Source: Bacillus sp. M6-12 (lineage in GTDB: Bacteria; Bacillota; Bacilli; Bacillales; DSM-1321). From it: a stretch of 64,000 nucleotides of DNA. Shown here in pieces: positions 43,267 through 51,526 of the stretch. The DNA lies in assembly GCF_002860285.1 (NCBI RefSeq), contig NZ_PGVF01000014.1:186001-250000 (forward strand). Direction: 5' to 3'. Positions within the stretch are counted from its first letter, which is position 1. Each line of letters starts with the position of its first letter. A model generated the notes under the pieces. That model was not told where the DNA came from. It saw only the letters and a program-made list of their open reading frames with translations, and did not search any database. Both the position numbers and the translations under genes were made by a program.

Positions 43267-43541
43267 CTGATGTCTAGCTTCAGCGCCCAGCAACTTTTTT
43301 TCCGTAGGAAAATATAGTCCAGACGCATTGGACAAGGAACACTGCGGAAGCGATTCATCGCAAGAACTAAAACGTTAGCTTTGTAAAGACGTGCTAGTGC
43401 CGGAGTTGCCACAGGACGAAGGCTGTAACGGGGTTTACGTTACAACACTGGCGATCTTAGACGAGGCCCACGGGGTCAGGACGGAGTTGCCACAGGACGT
43501 TGCGAACTCAGCCGTTCTTGCTCTTACAGGGCGTTTTCGCA
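43267..43541 (+). repeat. Large family A repeat between rpe and thiN
   Basis: The left end GATGTCTAGCTTCAGCGCCC and the right end ACAGGGCGTTTTCGC match family A. The body contains CCGGAGTTGCCACAGGAC twice in similar form and other AGGAC motifs. It fills most of the 445-base gap, in which no gene is visible. Confidence 0.6.
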
Positions 43542-43567
43542 ATAACGAATAATGAAAGGGTGCTGTT

Positions 43568-44221
43568 ATGATTATTTGCCTTGTTGCTGGCGGGCCGCCA
43601 GAACTCCTCCCTGATTTAGGCATCTATCAATCTTACAAACCAATATGGGCAGGGATCGACCGCGGTGTTTTTGTTTTGCTTGAAAAAGGAATTAAGCCTC
43701 ACACCGCCTTTGGAGATTTTGATTCTGTAAATAAGCACGAATTAAGCCTAATTACTGCACAACTGGGCGAACTGGATATCCAGCCTTCTGAAAAAGATGA
43801 AACAGACATGGAAATTGCTTTTAACTGGGCACTGTCGCAGAAACCGGAAAAAATCTTTATTTTTGGCGCAACAGGGGGCAGGCTTGATCATATGTTTGCC
43901 AATATTCAGCTTCTCTCGAGAGAGCAGGTGCTTCTGGACAGTGATGAAATGGAAATTCATATTGTGGACCGTTTGAACAAAATTACCGCGAAAAAGCCGG
44001 GTACATACCATATATCACGGCAGCCTGAGTTTCCATATGTATCATTTATTCCAGTATCAAGGGAAGTGAAGGGCATTACCCTTAAGGGATTTAAATTTCC
44101 TTTGGACAATATGGATATAAAAATGGGTTCTTCTCTATGTGTAAGCAATGAACTAATTTCAAACAATGGTACTTTTTCTTTTACGGAAGGCATATTATTG
44201 GTGGTAAGAAGCCGTGATTGA
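43568..44221 (+). CDS. thiN: Thiamine pyrophosphokinase
   Basis: ThiN (217 residues) transfers pyrophosphate from ATP to thiamine. It shows IICLVAGGPPELLPDL at the start, the acidic substrate region GIDRGVFVLLEKGIKPHTAFGD, EKDETDMEIAFNWAL, and FIFGATGGRLDHMFANIQLL. GAAAGGGTG upstream is a moderate ribosome site. No TPP riboswitch precedes it. It is the usual left neighbour of spoVM. Confidence 0.94.
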   Translation: MIICLVAGGPPELLPDLGIYQSYKPIWAGIDRGVFVLLEKGIKPHTAFGDFDSVNKHELSLITAQLGELDIQPSEKDETDMEIAFNWALSQKPEKIFIFGATGGRLDHMFANIQLLSREQVLLDSDEMEIHIVDRLNKITAKKPGTYHISRQPEFPYVSFIPVSREVKGITLKGFKFPLDNMDIKMGSSLCVSNELISNNGTFSFTEGILLVVRSRD

Positions 44222-44280
44222 ATTCACGCTTATAAGGGAAGGCAGGCATCCTTTATGATGTCTTGGTATCTCCTGATAAG

Positions 44281-44288
44281 CTTACAAT
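44281..44288 (+). promoter_or_regulatory. Possible sigma-E -10 element before spoVM
   Basis: CTTACAAT differs at one position from the sigma-E -10 consensus CATACAnT and lies 34 bases before spoVM. No convincing -35 is seen at the right spacing. In B. subtilis spoVM is transcribed by sigma-E. Confidence 0.35.
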
Positions 44289-44321
44289 TGAAATAAGTGA
44301 GATTTTGCGAGGAGGGGCATT

Positions 44322-44402
44322 ATGAAATTTTATACAATTAAATTGCCAAGATTTCTGGGCGGGTTAGTTCGCGCCATGCTCGGAGCATTTAAAAAAGACT
44401 AA
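44322..44402 (+). CDS. spoVM: Stage V sporulation protein M
   Basis: This 26-residue amphipathic peptide (MKFYTIKLPRFLGG, then LVRAMLGAFKKD) differs only by conservative changes from B. subtilis SpoVM. SpoVM recognises positive curvature of the forespore membrane and anchors the coat morphogenetic ATPase SpoIVA; it is also an FtsH substrate. The key proline 9 is conserved. A strong GAGGAGGGG site lies just upstream at 44309-44317. It lies between thiN and rpmB, as in B. subtilis, and is followed by a terminator. Confidence 0.95.
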   Translation: MKFYTIKLPRFLGGLVRAMLGAFKKD

Positions 44403-44427
44403 AGAGAAGAGCTGAATAAGTAATCCT

Positions 44428-44458
44428 AGCACCCAGTCTGTATGGGTGTTTTTTATTT
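44428..44458 (+). terminator. Terminator after spoVM
   Basis: CACCCA and TGGGTG form a hairpin followed by TTTTTTATTTATT. Confidence 0.8.
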
Positions 44459-44530
44459 ATTAAGCACCAGGTTTTTTTATTTTTAAACGCTGCTGGACAG
44501 CCTGACAATCACTCCGTCGGGACTTTTTCG

Positions 44531-44567
44531 GAAAAATTAAAAAGGCATCCTTACTTTCAAGGATGCC
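44531..44567 (-). terminator. Terminator of rpmB
   Basis: On the reverse strand GGCATCCTT pairs with AAGGATGCC around GAAAGT, followed by TTTTTAATTTTT. It lies seven bases beyond the rpmB stop. Confidence 0.85.
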
Positions 44568-44573
44568 GGAGCA

Positions 44574-44762
44574 TTATACGCGTTCTACTTTGCCTGATTT
44601 AAGAGCTCTTGCAGAAACGTATACACGCTTAGGTTTGCCGTCAACTAAAATACGTACCTTTTGAAGGTTAGCGCCCCATGTACGCTTGCTAGCGTTCATT
44701 GCGTGAGAGCGGCTGTTACCAGAACGAGTTTTTCTTCCAGTGATTACACATTTACGTGCCAT
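44574..44762 (-). CDS. rpmB: 50S ribosomal protein L28
   Basis: L28 (62 residues) is almost identical to B. subtilis RpmB, with [38 protein letters not shown] and [13 protein letters not shown]. Only one cysteine is present, so this is the zinc-independent form. It is on the reverse strand, with AGGAGGG before the ATG. It is one of only two reverse-strand genes in the window, an arrangement conserved in Bacillus. Confidence 0.97.
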   Translation of the reverse strand: MARKCVITGRKTRSGNSRSHAMNASKRTWGANLQKVRILVDGKPKRVYVSARALKSGKVERV

Positions 44763-44843
44763 GTTAAATTCCCTCCTAACTACGTGCGAGCTTAAGTATC
44801 AATCTTCTTAAGTCTTTTATGAGTCTTTAGAAAACACTTTAAT

Positions 44844-44872
44844 AATTTATCACACATGCTGGGAGAATGCAA
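44844..44872 (-). promoter_or_regulatory. Sigma-A promoter of rpmB
   Basis: On the reverse strand TTGCAT is followed after 17 bases by TAAATT, with TG one base before the -10 (extended -10). It lies about 80 bases from the rpmB start. Confidence 0.65.
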
Positions 44873-44904
44873 TAGTTCTGTGCTAAGCTTTCAAGAAAAA
44901 AGCC

Positions 44905-44936
44905 TTGACATATTACTATAGTACTTGCTTTATAAT
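44905..44936 (+). promoter_or_regulatory. Strong promoter-like site with a palindromic spacer before yloU
   Basis: A consensus TTGACA (44905-44910) and a consensus TATAAT (44931-44936) are 20 bases apart, or 18 if TTTATA at 44929 is the -10. The spacer holds the perfect palindrome TACTATAGTA (44914-44923), which could be an operator. The next gene, yloU, starts about 160 bases on. Confidence 0.5.
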
Positions 44937-45026
44937 AAGACAGCAGCCACAAAAGGAGCATCCGGACTAACAATAGGAAATCTCAAAAAGCAATTCCATA
45001 AGCTTGTCTGAACGGGTTTTGCATCT

Positions 45027-45054
45027 TTGCTTTAAAAAAAAATGACAATATAGT
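45027..45054 (+). promoter_or_regulatory. Possible proximal promoter of yloU-fakA
   Basis: TTGCTT (45027-45032) and TATAGT (45049-45054) are 16 bases apart, 45 bases before yloU. The remaining sequence of the 337-base gap shows no gene. Confidence 0.45.
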
Positions 45055-45099
45055 AAAATGTCTATAGGAATGGAGTAATTTCCAAAGGGGGAACGATAT

Positions 45100-45462
45100 A
45101 TGTCCATCGAATTAAAAACAAAGTTCGGTCAGATCGATATCTCAAATGATGTTATCGCTACGGTTGCTGGCGGTGCTGCTGTCGACTGCTATGGCATTGT
45201 AGGCATGGCTTCAAAAAAGCAGCTTAAAGACGGAATCGCGGAAATATTAAGAAGAGAAAACTTTACTAAGGGTGTTATCGTTCGCCAGGAAAACGACGAA
45301 GTACATATCGATATGTTCATTATTGTAAGCTATGGAACGAAAATATCAGAGGTTGCCCATAATGTTCAATCCAAAGTAAAGTACATTCTTGACAAAACGG
45401 TTGGACTGGCTGTGGATTCCGTAAATATTTTTGTTCAGGGAGTCCGAGTGACGAACCCATAG
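45100..45462 (+). CDS. yloU: Asp23/Gls24 family envelope stress protein YloU
   Basis: This 120-residue protein belongs to the Asp23/Gls24 (DUF322) family. It has a starting segment with DISNDVIATVAGGAAVDCYG, IVGMAS, and a late VAHNVQSKVKYILDKTVGLAVDSVNIFVQGV. Members are linked to alkaline and envelope stress; the direct role is unknown. AAAGGGGG precedes the ATG. It is almost always next to fakA/yloV, which suggests a role tied to membrane lipids. Confidence 0.92.
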   Translation: MSIELKTKFGQIDISNDVIATVAGGAAVDCYGIVGMASKKQLKDGIAEILRRENFTKGVIVRQENDEVHIDMFIIVSYGTKISEVAHNVQSKVKYILDKTVGLAVDSVNIFVQGVRVTNP

Positions 45463-45477
45463 TAAGGAGGAAAGTTT

Positions 45478-47160
45478 GTGTCGATTACAAGTATTAATGG
45501 AAAGCGTTTTGCTGAAATGATCATCCAGGGTGCCAATCATCTTGCAGCTAATGCAAACATGGTGGATGCTCTGAACGTTTTTCCAGTTCCGGATGGAGAT
45601 ACCGGGACGAATATGAATTTATCCATGACTTCCGGTGCCAAGGAAGTAAAGGATAATGTACAGGAACATATTGGAAAGGTTGGGGCTTCCCTGTCAAAGG
45701 GACTCCTGATGGGTGCTCGCGGAAACTCGGGCGTTATTCTATCGCAATTATTCCGCGGATTTTCCAAATCAATAGAGCAAAAGGCATTAATCAACAGTGA
45801 GGAGTTTGCTCATGCTTTGGAAGCGGGGGTTCAAACGGCCTATAAAGCGGTTATGAAGCCGGTTGAGGGAACGATCCTTACAGTTGCAAAGGATGCTGCA
45901 AAGAGGGCTGTCGCTGCTGCGAAAAATGAACAAGACATCGTTATGGTCATGGAGGAAACGCTTAAGGAAGCAAAGGCATCCTTAAACAGGACTCCTGATT
46001 TATTGCCTGTTTTAAAAGAGGTTGGCGTCGTTGATAGCGGCGGACAAGGCCTGGTCCTTGTTTATGAAGGATTCCTGGCCGAGCTTAAGGGCGAAAAACT
46101 GCCTGAATCACAATATAATGCTCCTTCTATGGATGAACTGGTAAGCGCCGAGCATCATATGAATATTCAGGGTCATATCAATACGGAAGATATCGTTTTT
46201 GGCTATTGCACCGAATTTATGGTAAAGCTTGAAAACGAAAAGCTTGGACAAAAGCCATTTAATGAACAGCAATTCCGAAACGATCTAAGTGAGTACGGAG
46301 ATTCGCTTCTTGTCATTTCTGACGACGAGATCGTTAAGGTTCACATTCACTCCGAACAGCCGGGTGAGTGCTTAAACTATGGGCAGAAATATGGAAGCCT
46401 GATTAAGCTGAAAATTGAAAACATGCGTGAACAGCACAGCAGCATCGTTGGTGAAACGCATTCCAAATTAAATACAGAAGCGAAGCCTGCAGCGGCTGAA
46501 AAATCAGAATACGGCATTGTCGCCGTTGCGATGGGTTCCGGAATCACATCTCTCTTCAAAAGCATTGGAGCGAACGCAGTGATTGAGGGCGGCCAGACGA
46601 TGAATCCAAGCACAGAGGATATCGTTACTGCAGTCAAGGAAACAAATGCAAAGAATGTAATCATTCTGCCAAACAATAAAAATATTATCATGGCAGCCGA
46701 ACAAGCAGCGGATGTGCTGGAAGATAACATTATCGTTATTCCTTCCAAAACTGTTCCCCAGGGAATGAGCGCCCTTTTGGCCTTTAACCCCTCAGCGGAA
46801 CCAGAGCGGAATTCTGAAGCAATGAAGGATGCCCTAAGCCATGTTAAAACCGGACAGATCACATATGCTGTTCGCGATACAAGCATTGATGGGCTTGAAA
46901 TTGAAAAGGGAGACTTCATGGGGCTGGCAGACGGGAAAATCGTCGTCAAGAACAAAGATAAGGTTCATGCTGCTAAGGAGTTATTGAAGGAAATGATGGA
47001 CGAGGATTCTGAAATTCTCACAATCCTTTATGGTGAAGAGGCTACCCAGGAAGAGGTAGACTCGATTGTAGATTTTGCCAATGAAAACTTTGAAGATGCA
47101 GAAGTGGAGATTCACAACGGGAAACAGCCGTTATACTCTTTCATTTTTTCAATTGAATAA
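45478..47160 (+). CDS. fakA: Fatty acid kinase catalytic subunit FakA (YloV, DAK2 domain)
   Basis: This 560-residue protein has the DhaL/DAK2 kinase domain at the N-terminus: DALNVFPVPDGDTGTNMNLSM binds ATP-Mg, and LLMGARGNSGVILSQLFRGF follows. A middle domain and a DegV-like C-terminal region complete the FakA layout. FakA with a FakB carrier phosphorylates host-derived or recycled fatty acids to acyl-phosphate for PlsY. The start is a GTG at 45478 after GTAAGGAGG. In B. subtilis sdaAB-sdaAA follow; here a repeat region follows instead. Confidence 0.92.
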   Translation: MSITSINGKRFAEMIIQGANHLAANANMVDALNVFPVPDGDTGTNMNLSMTSGAKEVKDNVQEHIGKVGASLSKGLLMGARGNSGVILSQLFRGFSKSIEQKALINSEEFAHALEAGVQTAYKAVMKPVEGTILTVAKDAAKRAVAAAKNEQDIVMVMEETLKEAKASLNRTPDLLPVLKEVGVVDSGGQGLVLVYEGFLAELKGEKLPESQYNAPSMDELVSAEHHMNIQGHINTEDIVFGYCTEFMVKLENEKLGQKPFNEQQFRNDLSEYGDSLLVISDDEIVKVHIHSEQPGECLNYGQKYGSLIKLKIENMREQHSSIVGETHSKLNTEAKPAAAEKSEYGIVAVAMGSGITSLFKSIGANAVIEGGQTMNPSTEDIVTAVKETNAKNVIILPNNKNIIMAAEQAADVLEDNIIVIPSKTVPQGMSALLAFNPSAEPERNSEAMKDALSHVKTGQITYAVRDTSIDGLEIEKGDFMGLADGKIVVKNKDKVHAAKELLKEMMDEDSEILTILYGEEATQEEVDSIVDFANENFEDAEVEIHNGKQPLYSFIFSIE

Positions 47161-47275
47161 GAAACGATAAACGAGCTGTTCCGTTGTACCGGCCAAAGTG
47201 TAAAGCGTATTACTGTAAATTCAGTGTATACGGCTCTTCCAGGGCGTTCGGTATAATGGAGCAGTTTTTTTATCT

Positions 47276-47609
47276 CTGTTAAACTTTCCTGTTGATTGCC
47301 GCTCTAGTGGAGGTCCGGGAGCCTCCTCGGCGTTACCGCCTGCGGGGTCTCCCTTGGTCCGCTTCTCCCGCAGGACGTTGAATAATCATCCTCGAATAAA
47401 CACCGCACGAAGGAAATGCGAATGCATTTTCGAGGATCCCGTGCCTTCCGATCCAATATAGAAAAGCGAAAGCGCCCTGTTCAGCCCCGACAAGCATAAG
47501 ACAAGCGCTGACAGAAGGCGCTTTTTGCCTTCCGAAGTGATTGGCTTATGACCTCGAGGGGCTGGGCGCTGCAGCTAGACATCAACATAGTGCCAAAATC
47601 AACAATGAA
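47276..47609 (-). repeat. Family B repeat interrupted by a family A element
   Basis: The reverse complement of 47276-47460 matches the body of the 23.7 kb family B copy, from ATCGGAAGG to ATCAACAGGAAAGTTTAACA. The outer flank TTCATTGTTG...CACTATG of that copy is found beyond 47585. Thus the family A copy at 47461-47585 lies inside family B. The gap 47161-47727 contains no gene, although B. subtilis carries sdaAB-sdaAA at this place. Confidence 0.85.
47461..47585 (-). repeat. Family A repeat nested in family B
   Basis: In reverse complement it reads GATGTCTAGCTGCAGCGCCC at the left, CGAGGTCATAAGCC and GTCTTATGCTTGTCGGGGCT in the hairpin arms, and CAGGGCGCTTTCGCTTTTC at the right. It closely matches the copy at 53781-53962 apart from lacking the AGGAC module. 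Confidence 0.85.
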
Positions 47610-47727
47610 AATTTAGCGTTTCCTTTTTTTGGAGGAAATGGAACATCCGTTTGCGTTATTTCTGGAATTATTGAAACGGTTAAGAGATAATAGAGTTAAG
47701 AAATCTAGTATGTAAAGGGCGAACTGC

Positions 47728-49770
47728 ATGAACATGAAAGATCCGGTCACATCGTTAAAAGGAGTTGGAGAGGAAACAGCTAATTCATTGAATGAAATGA
47801 ATATCTATACTGTGGCCGACCTTATTGATCATCTTCCTTACCGCTATGAAGACTACCGGCTTAAGGATTTGGAGGATGCTGAGCATGAAGAAAGGGTAAC
47901 TGTGGAAGGCAAGATTCATAGCCAGCCATCGTTAATGTATTTTGGCAAAAAAAAGTCGCGGCTGACCATCAAGCTTCTTGCCGGCAGAAATCTTGTCTCT
48001 GTTGTTTTTTTTAATCAGCCATATTTAAAAAATAAGATGGCAATCAATGAAATTGTTACGGTTACTGGTAAATGGGACCGCAACAGACAGACGATTACCG
48101 CCAATGAATTCTCCGCGGGTCCATATAAAAAAGATAAAGAATTTGAACCGGTTTATGCCACAAAGGGCAATTTGACAGTAAAAACTTTGCGCAAGTTTAT
48201 CACAGCCGCCTTTACGGCATATGGTGAGCAAATTAAAGAAAACATTCCGCATCATTTCTTAACAGAGTACAAGCTGATACCGAGGAAGGATGCGCTTCGC
48301 TCCATGCATTTCCCGCTATCTGGCCAAGATATAAAACAGGCAAGAAGACGTCTCGTATATGAAGAGTTTCTTTTTTTTCAGCTTAAAATGCAGGCGCTTC
48401 GAAAGATTCAGAGGGAAGAAACAAAAGGCATTCAGCAGCAATATAATTTGCCAAAAGTAAAGGAATTCATTGAAAGCCTCCCATTTCCACTAACCACTGC
48501 CCAAAAAAGGGTAGTCAATGAAATAAGTGCTGACATGAAATCTCCATACAGGATGAACCGGCTGCTTCAAGGGGATGTTGGATCAGGCAAAACCGTGGTT
48601 GCAGCAATTGCCCTTTTCTCTTCGGTATCTGCCGGATATCAAGGGGCGCTCATGGTCCCGACAGAAATCCTTGCTGAGCAGCATGCTGCCTCGCTTAAGG
48701 GACTTCTTGAACCGGCAGGGCTAAAGACAGCATTGCTGACAAGTTCAATTAAGGGAAAAAAACGCAGGGAGCTTTTGGAATCGTTAAAGGCAGGCGAGAT
48801 CGACATCCTGATTGGCACACATGCACTTATTCAGGATGAGGTTCATTTTCAAAAGCTTGGGCTGGTTATAACCGACGAACAGCATCGATTTGGAGTGGAA
48901 CAGCGCAGAATACTCAGAGAAAAAGGGGAGAATCCTGATGTTCTTTTTATGACTGCCACCCCGATCCCGAGAACGCTGGCAATAACCGTGTTTGGAGAAA
49001 TGGATGTATCAACCATCGATGAGATGCCTGCAGGCCGCAAAGGGATTGAGACATATTGGGCCAAGCAGGAAATGCTTCCCCGGGTCCTTTCGTTTATGGA
49101 AAAAGAACTCCAGAAAGGAAGGCAGGCATATGTTATCTGTCCACTGATTGAGGAATCTGAGAAGCTGGAGCTTCAAAACGTGCTTGATGTGCATGCTGCC
49201 TTGACCCAGTATTTTTATGGGAGGTATAAAGTAGGCCTGATGCACGGGCGTCTTCATCCCGAGGAAAAAGAAACGGTTATGAAGGAATTCAGCGAAAATA
49301 CTGCCCAGGTACTTGTATCTACTACTGTAGTTGAGGTAGGTGTTAATGTTCCCAATGCTACTGTAATGGTAATATATGACGCTGAACGTTTTGGGCTGGC
49401 CCAGCTTCATCAGCTGCGCGGAAGGGTAGGGAGAGGCAGTGACCAGTCCTTTTGCATCCTGCTTGCCGATCCTAAATCAGAAACAGGAAAAGAGCGGATG
49501 AAGATTATGACGGAAACAAATGACGGTTTCGTGGTATCTGAGAAGGATCTCGAGCTGCGAGGGCCAGGTGACTTTTTTGGAAAAAAACAAAGCGGGCTTC
49601 CTGAGTTTAAAGTGGCAGACATGGTCCATGACTATCGAACTCTGGAAGTGGCCAGAAATGATGCCGCTCAATTGATCGCTTCAGAAAGCTTTTGGGCTGC
49701 TCCAGAATACGAAATTCAAAGAGAGTATTTGCGGGAGTCCGGTGCTATGGGCAGCGAAAAACTCGATTAA
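47728..49770 (+). CDS. recG: ATP-dependent DNA helicase RecG
   Basis: RecG (680 residues) regresses stalled forks and processes Holliday junctions. An N-terminal wedge/OB domain (about 1-230) precedes the helicase. Walker A is GDVGSGKTVVAAIALF (near residue 285), motif II is TDEQHRFGVEQR, and motif III is FMTATPIPRTLA. Motifs V and VI follow in VGVNVPNATVMVIYDAERFG and LHQLRGRVGRG. The ATG at 47728 follows AAAGGGCG; ATG 47734 is possible too. Confidence 0.96.
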   Translation: MNMKDPVTSLKGVGEETANSLNEMNIYTVADLIDHLPYRYEDYRLKDLEDAEHEERVTVEGKIHSQPSLMYFGKKKSRLTIKLLAGRNLVSVVFFNQPYLKNKMAINEIVTVTGKWDRNRQTITANEFSAGPYKKDKEFEPVYATKGNLTVKTLRKFITAAFTAYGEQIKENIPHHFLTEYKLIPRKDALRSMHFPLSGQDIKQARRRLVYEEFLFFQLKMQALRKIQREETKGIQQQYNLPKVKEFIESLPFPLTTAQKRVVNEISADMKSPYRMNRLLQGDVGSGKTVVAAIALFSSVSAGYQGALMVPTEILAEQHAASLKGLLEPAGLKTALLTSSIKGKKRRELLESLKAGEIDILIGTHALIQDEVHFQKLGLVITDEQHRFGVEQRRILREKGENPDVLFMTATPIPRTLAITVFGEMDVSTIDEMPAGRKGIETYWAKQEMLPRVLSFMEKELQKGRQAYVICPLIEESEKLELQNVLDVHAALTQYFYGRYKVGLMHGRLHPEEKETVMKEFSENTAQVLVSTTVVEVGVNVPNATVMVIYDAERFGLAQLHQLRGRVGRGSDQSFCILLADPKSETGKERMKIMTETNDGFVVSEKDLELRGPGDFFGKKQSGLPEFKVADMVHDYRTLEVARNDAAQLIASESFWAAPEYEIQREYLRESGAMGSEKLD

Positions 49771-49841
49771 AATAAAAATATGATATATTTCATCTGGCTT
49801 TGCTTTTGCTTAGTTTCGTAAAAAATATGATATGGAAATTG

Positions 49842-49889
49842 AAAAACAGATTGCGAGAGTTCGGCAAACTCTTGCAATCTGTTTTTATT
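49842..49889. terminator. Strong near-symmetric terminator between recG and fapR
   Basis: AAAAACAGATTGC and GAGAGTT pair with AACTCT and GCAATCTGTTTTT in one long stem. It has an A-run before and a T-run after. The right arm also supplies the -35 element of the fapR promoter. Confidence 0.9.
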
Positions 49890-49900
49890 ATCTTTATACT
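49872..49900 (+). promoter_or_regulatory. Sigma-A promoter of the fapR-plsX-fabD-fabG operon
   Basis: TTGCAA (49872-49877), inside the terminator's right arm, is 17 bases from TATACT (49895-49900). Confidence 0.7.
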
Positions 49901-49904
49901 ACTA

Positions 49905-49921
49905 TTAGTACCTAGTCTTAA
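49905..49921 (+). promoter_or_regulatory. FapR operator
   Basis: TTAGTACCTAGTCTTAA lies directly after the fapR -10 element and overlaps the expected start of transcription. It resembles the known FapR box. Malonyl-CoA releases FapR, so fapR and the lipid genes would be autoregulated. Confidence 0.75.
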
Positions 49922-49942
49922 TACTACGGATGGTGACCTTCA

Positions 49943-50518
49943 ATGAGACGGAATAAGAAGGAACGCCAGCATCTGTTAGTCGAAACGATTAAGCATAATC
50001 CTTTTATTACAGATGAAGAGCTGGCTGATAAATTTTCTGTCAGCGTCCAAACGGTCAGGCTGGATCGGCTTGAGCTGTCTATTCCGGAGCTCCGGGAGAG
50101 AATCAAGAATGTGGCGGAAAAGAGATTCAGTGACGAAGTCAGGGCGCTGCCGCTGGATGAAGTAATCGGGGAAGTAATTGACATCGATCTTGACCAAAGT
50201 GCGATATCGATTTTGGATATTACTGCTGAACATGTTTTTAAACGAAACCAAATTGCGAGGGGCCACCACTTATTTGCACAGGCCAATTCCCTTGCGGTAG
50301 CTGTAATTAATGATGAACTGGCATTGACCGCCAAAGCGGGTATATTATTCACCAGGCCGGTAAAGCAGGGTGAAAGGGTAATCGCCAAAGCAAAGGTTAA
50401 ATCCCTGGATAAGAATGGCAGGACACTTGTTGAAGTTAACAGCTATGTCGGCCAGGAGCTGGTATTCAAAGGGGAATTTGATATGTTCCGGTCTACAGCC
50501 GGAGAAAAGGAAGAATGA
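49943..50518 (+). CDS. fapR: Transcription factor FapR, regulator of lipid synthesis
   Basis: FapR (191 residues) is a malonyl-CoA-responsive repressor of fatty acid and phospholipid genes. The N-terminal helix-turn-helix (about residues 12-50: [21 protein letters not shown]) is linked to a hotdog ligand domain (about 70-185: [18 protein letters not shown]). An operator lies in its own promoter. The stop overlaps a possible plsX start in ATGA. Confidence 0.95.
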   Translation: MRRNKKERQHLLVETIKHNPFITDEELADKFSVSVQTVRLDRLELSIPELRERIKNVAEKRFSDEVRALPLDEVIGEVIDIDLDQSAISILDITAEHVFKRNQIARGHHLFAQANSLAVAVINDELALTAKAGILFTRPVKQGERVIAKAKVKSLDKNGRTLVEVNSYVGQELVFKGEFDMFRSTAGEKEE

Positions 50519-50520
50519 AA

Positions 50521-51516
50521 ATGAAAATAGCAATAGATGCAATGGGCGGGGATCACGCTCCAAAGGAACCTGTATTGGGAGCTATGAAAGCTGTCAAGGA
50601 ATTCACTGACTTGGAAATACTGCTGGTCGGTGACGAAAACCAGATTAAGAAGCATTTGACAGACAATACACGGATTGAAATATTACATACAGAAGAACAA
50701 ATATTAGCGACTGACGAACCTGTAAGGGCAGTCAGGCGCAAGAAAAACGCTAGCATGGTGCTTGCGGCACAGCAGGTAGCTGACGGAAATGCCGATGGCT
50801 GCATATCCGCCGGAAACACTGGTGCACTGATGGCTTCAGGATTATTCGTGGTAGGCAGGATTGAAGGAATTGAACGTCCAGCACTTGCGCCAACCCTTCC
50901 GACAGTAGCCGGTGAAGGCTTTGTCCTATTGGATGTTGGAGCCAATTCTGACGCACGGCCTGAACACTTACTGCAATTCGCGATCATGGGGTCGATATAC
51001 GCCCAGAAGGTAAGAGGCATTCCGAGCCCGAGGGTTGGATTATTAAATATCGGGACCGAAGAGAAAAAAGGAAATGACCTGACTAAGCAAGCTTTTGCAT
51101 TATTAAAAGATTCAGGACTTCATTTCATCGGTAATGTAGAAGCCCGTGATTTGCTTGAAGGTGCTGCCGATGTGGTAGTTACAGACGGCTTTACAGGCAA
51201 TATGGTATTAAAAACGATTGAAGGCACCGCGCTATCTGTTTTCAAAATGCTAAAAGAAGCTTTAACCAGCAGTCTGAAAAGCAAGCTCGCAGCAGGCGTG
51301 TTAAAGCCGGAATTTAAAACAATTAAAACGAAAATGGATTATTCCGAATACGGCGGCGCCGGACTTTTTGGCTTAAAGGCTCCGGTTATCAAAGCACATG
51401 GTTCCTCTGATGCAAACGCTATATACAATGCAATCAGGCAGACCCGGGTAATGGTTCAGCATAATGTTGCCGGAACGATTAAAGATATGATAGAAGCCGT
51501 AAAAACAGCGGAGTAG
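50521..51516 (+). CDS. plsX: Phosphate acyltransferase PlsX
   Basis: PlsX (331 residues) converts acyl-ACP to acyl-phosphate for phosphatidic acid synthesis. It begins [18 protein letters not shown], with [33 protein letters not shown] and [16 protein letters not shown]. The ATG at 50521 is preferred because AAGGAAG is spaced seven bases away; the ATG at 50515 overlaps fapR and would add two residues. Its product feeds the same pool as FakA. Confidence 0.95.
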   Translation: MKIAIDAMGGDHAPKEPVLGAMKAVKEFTDLEILLVGDENQIKKHLTDNTRIEILHTEEQILATDEPVRAVRRKKNASMVLAAQQVADGNADGCISAGNTGALMASGLFVVGRIEGIERPALAPTLPTVAGEGFVLLDVGANSDARPEHLLQFAIMGSIYAQKVRGIPSPRVGLLNIGTEEKKGNDLTKQAFALLKDSGLHFIGNVEARDLLEGAADVVVTDGFTGNMVLKTIEGTALSVFKMLKEALTSSLKSKLAAGVLKPEFKTIKTKMDYSEYGGAGLFGLKAPVIKAHGSSDANAIYNAIRQTRVMVQHNVAGTIKDMIEAVKTAE

Positions 51517-51526
51517 GGGGATGGCT

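Noticed and set aside
43402..43541. AGGAC hairpins as classical CsrA sites
   Set aside because: GGA in a loop fits in part, but the ANGGA core and flanks of the consensus are not met, so only a speculative mention is kept in the findings.
43230..43567. TPP riboswitch before thiN
   Set aside because: The conserved THI-box sequences are not present; the region is a family A repeat.
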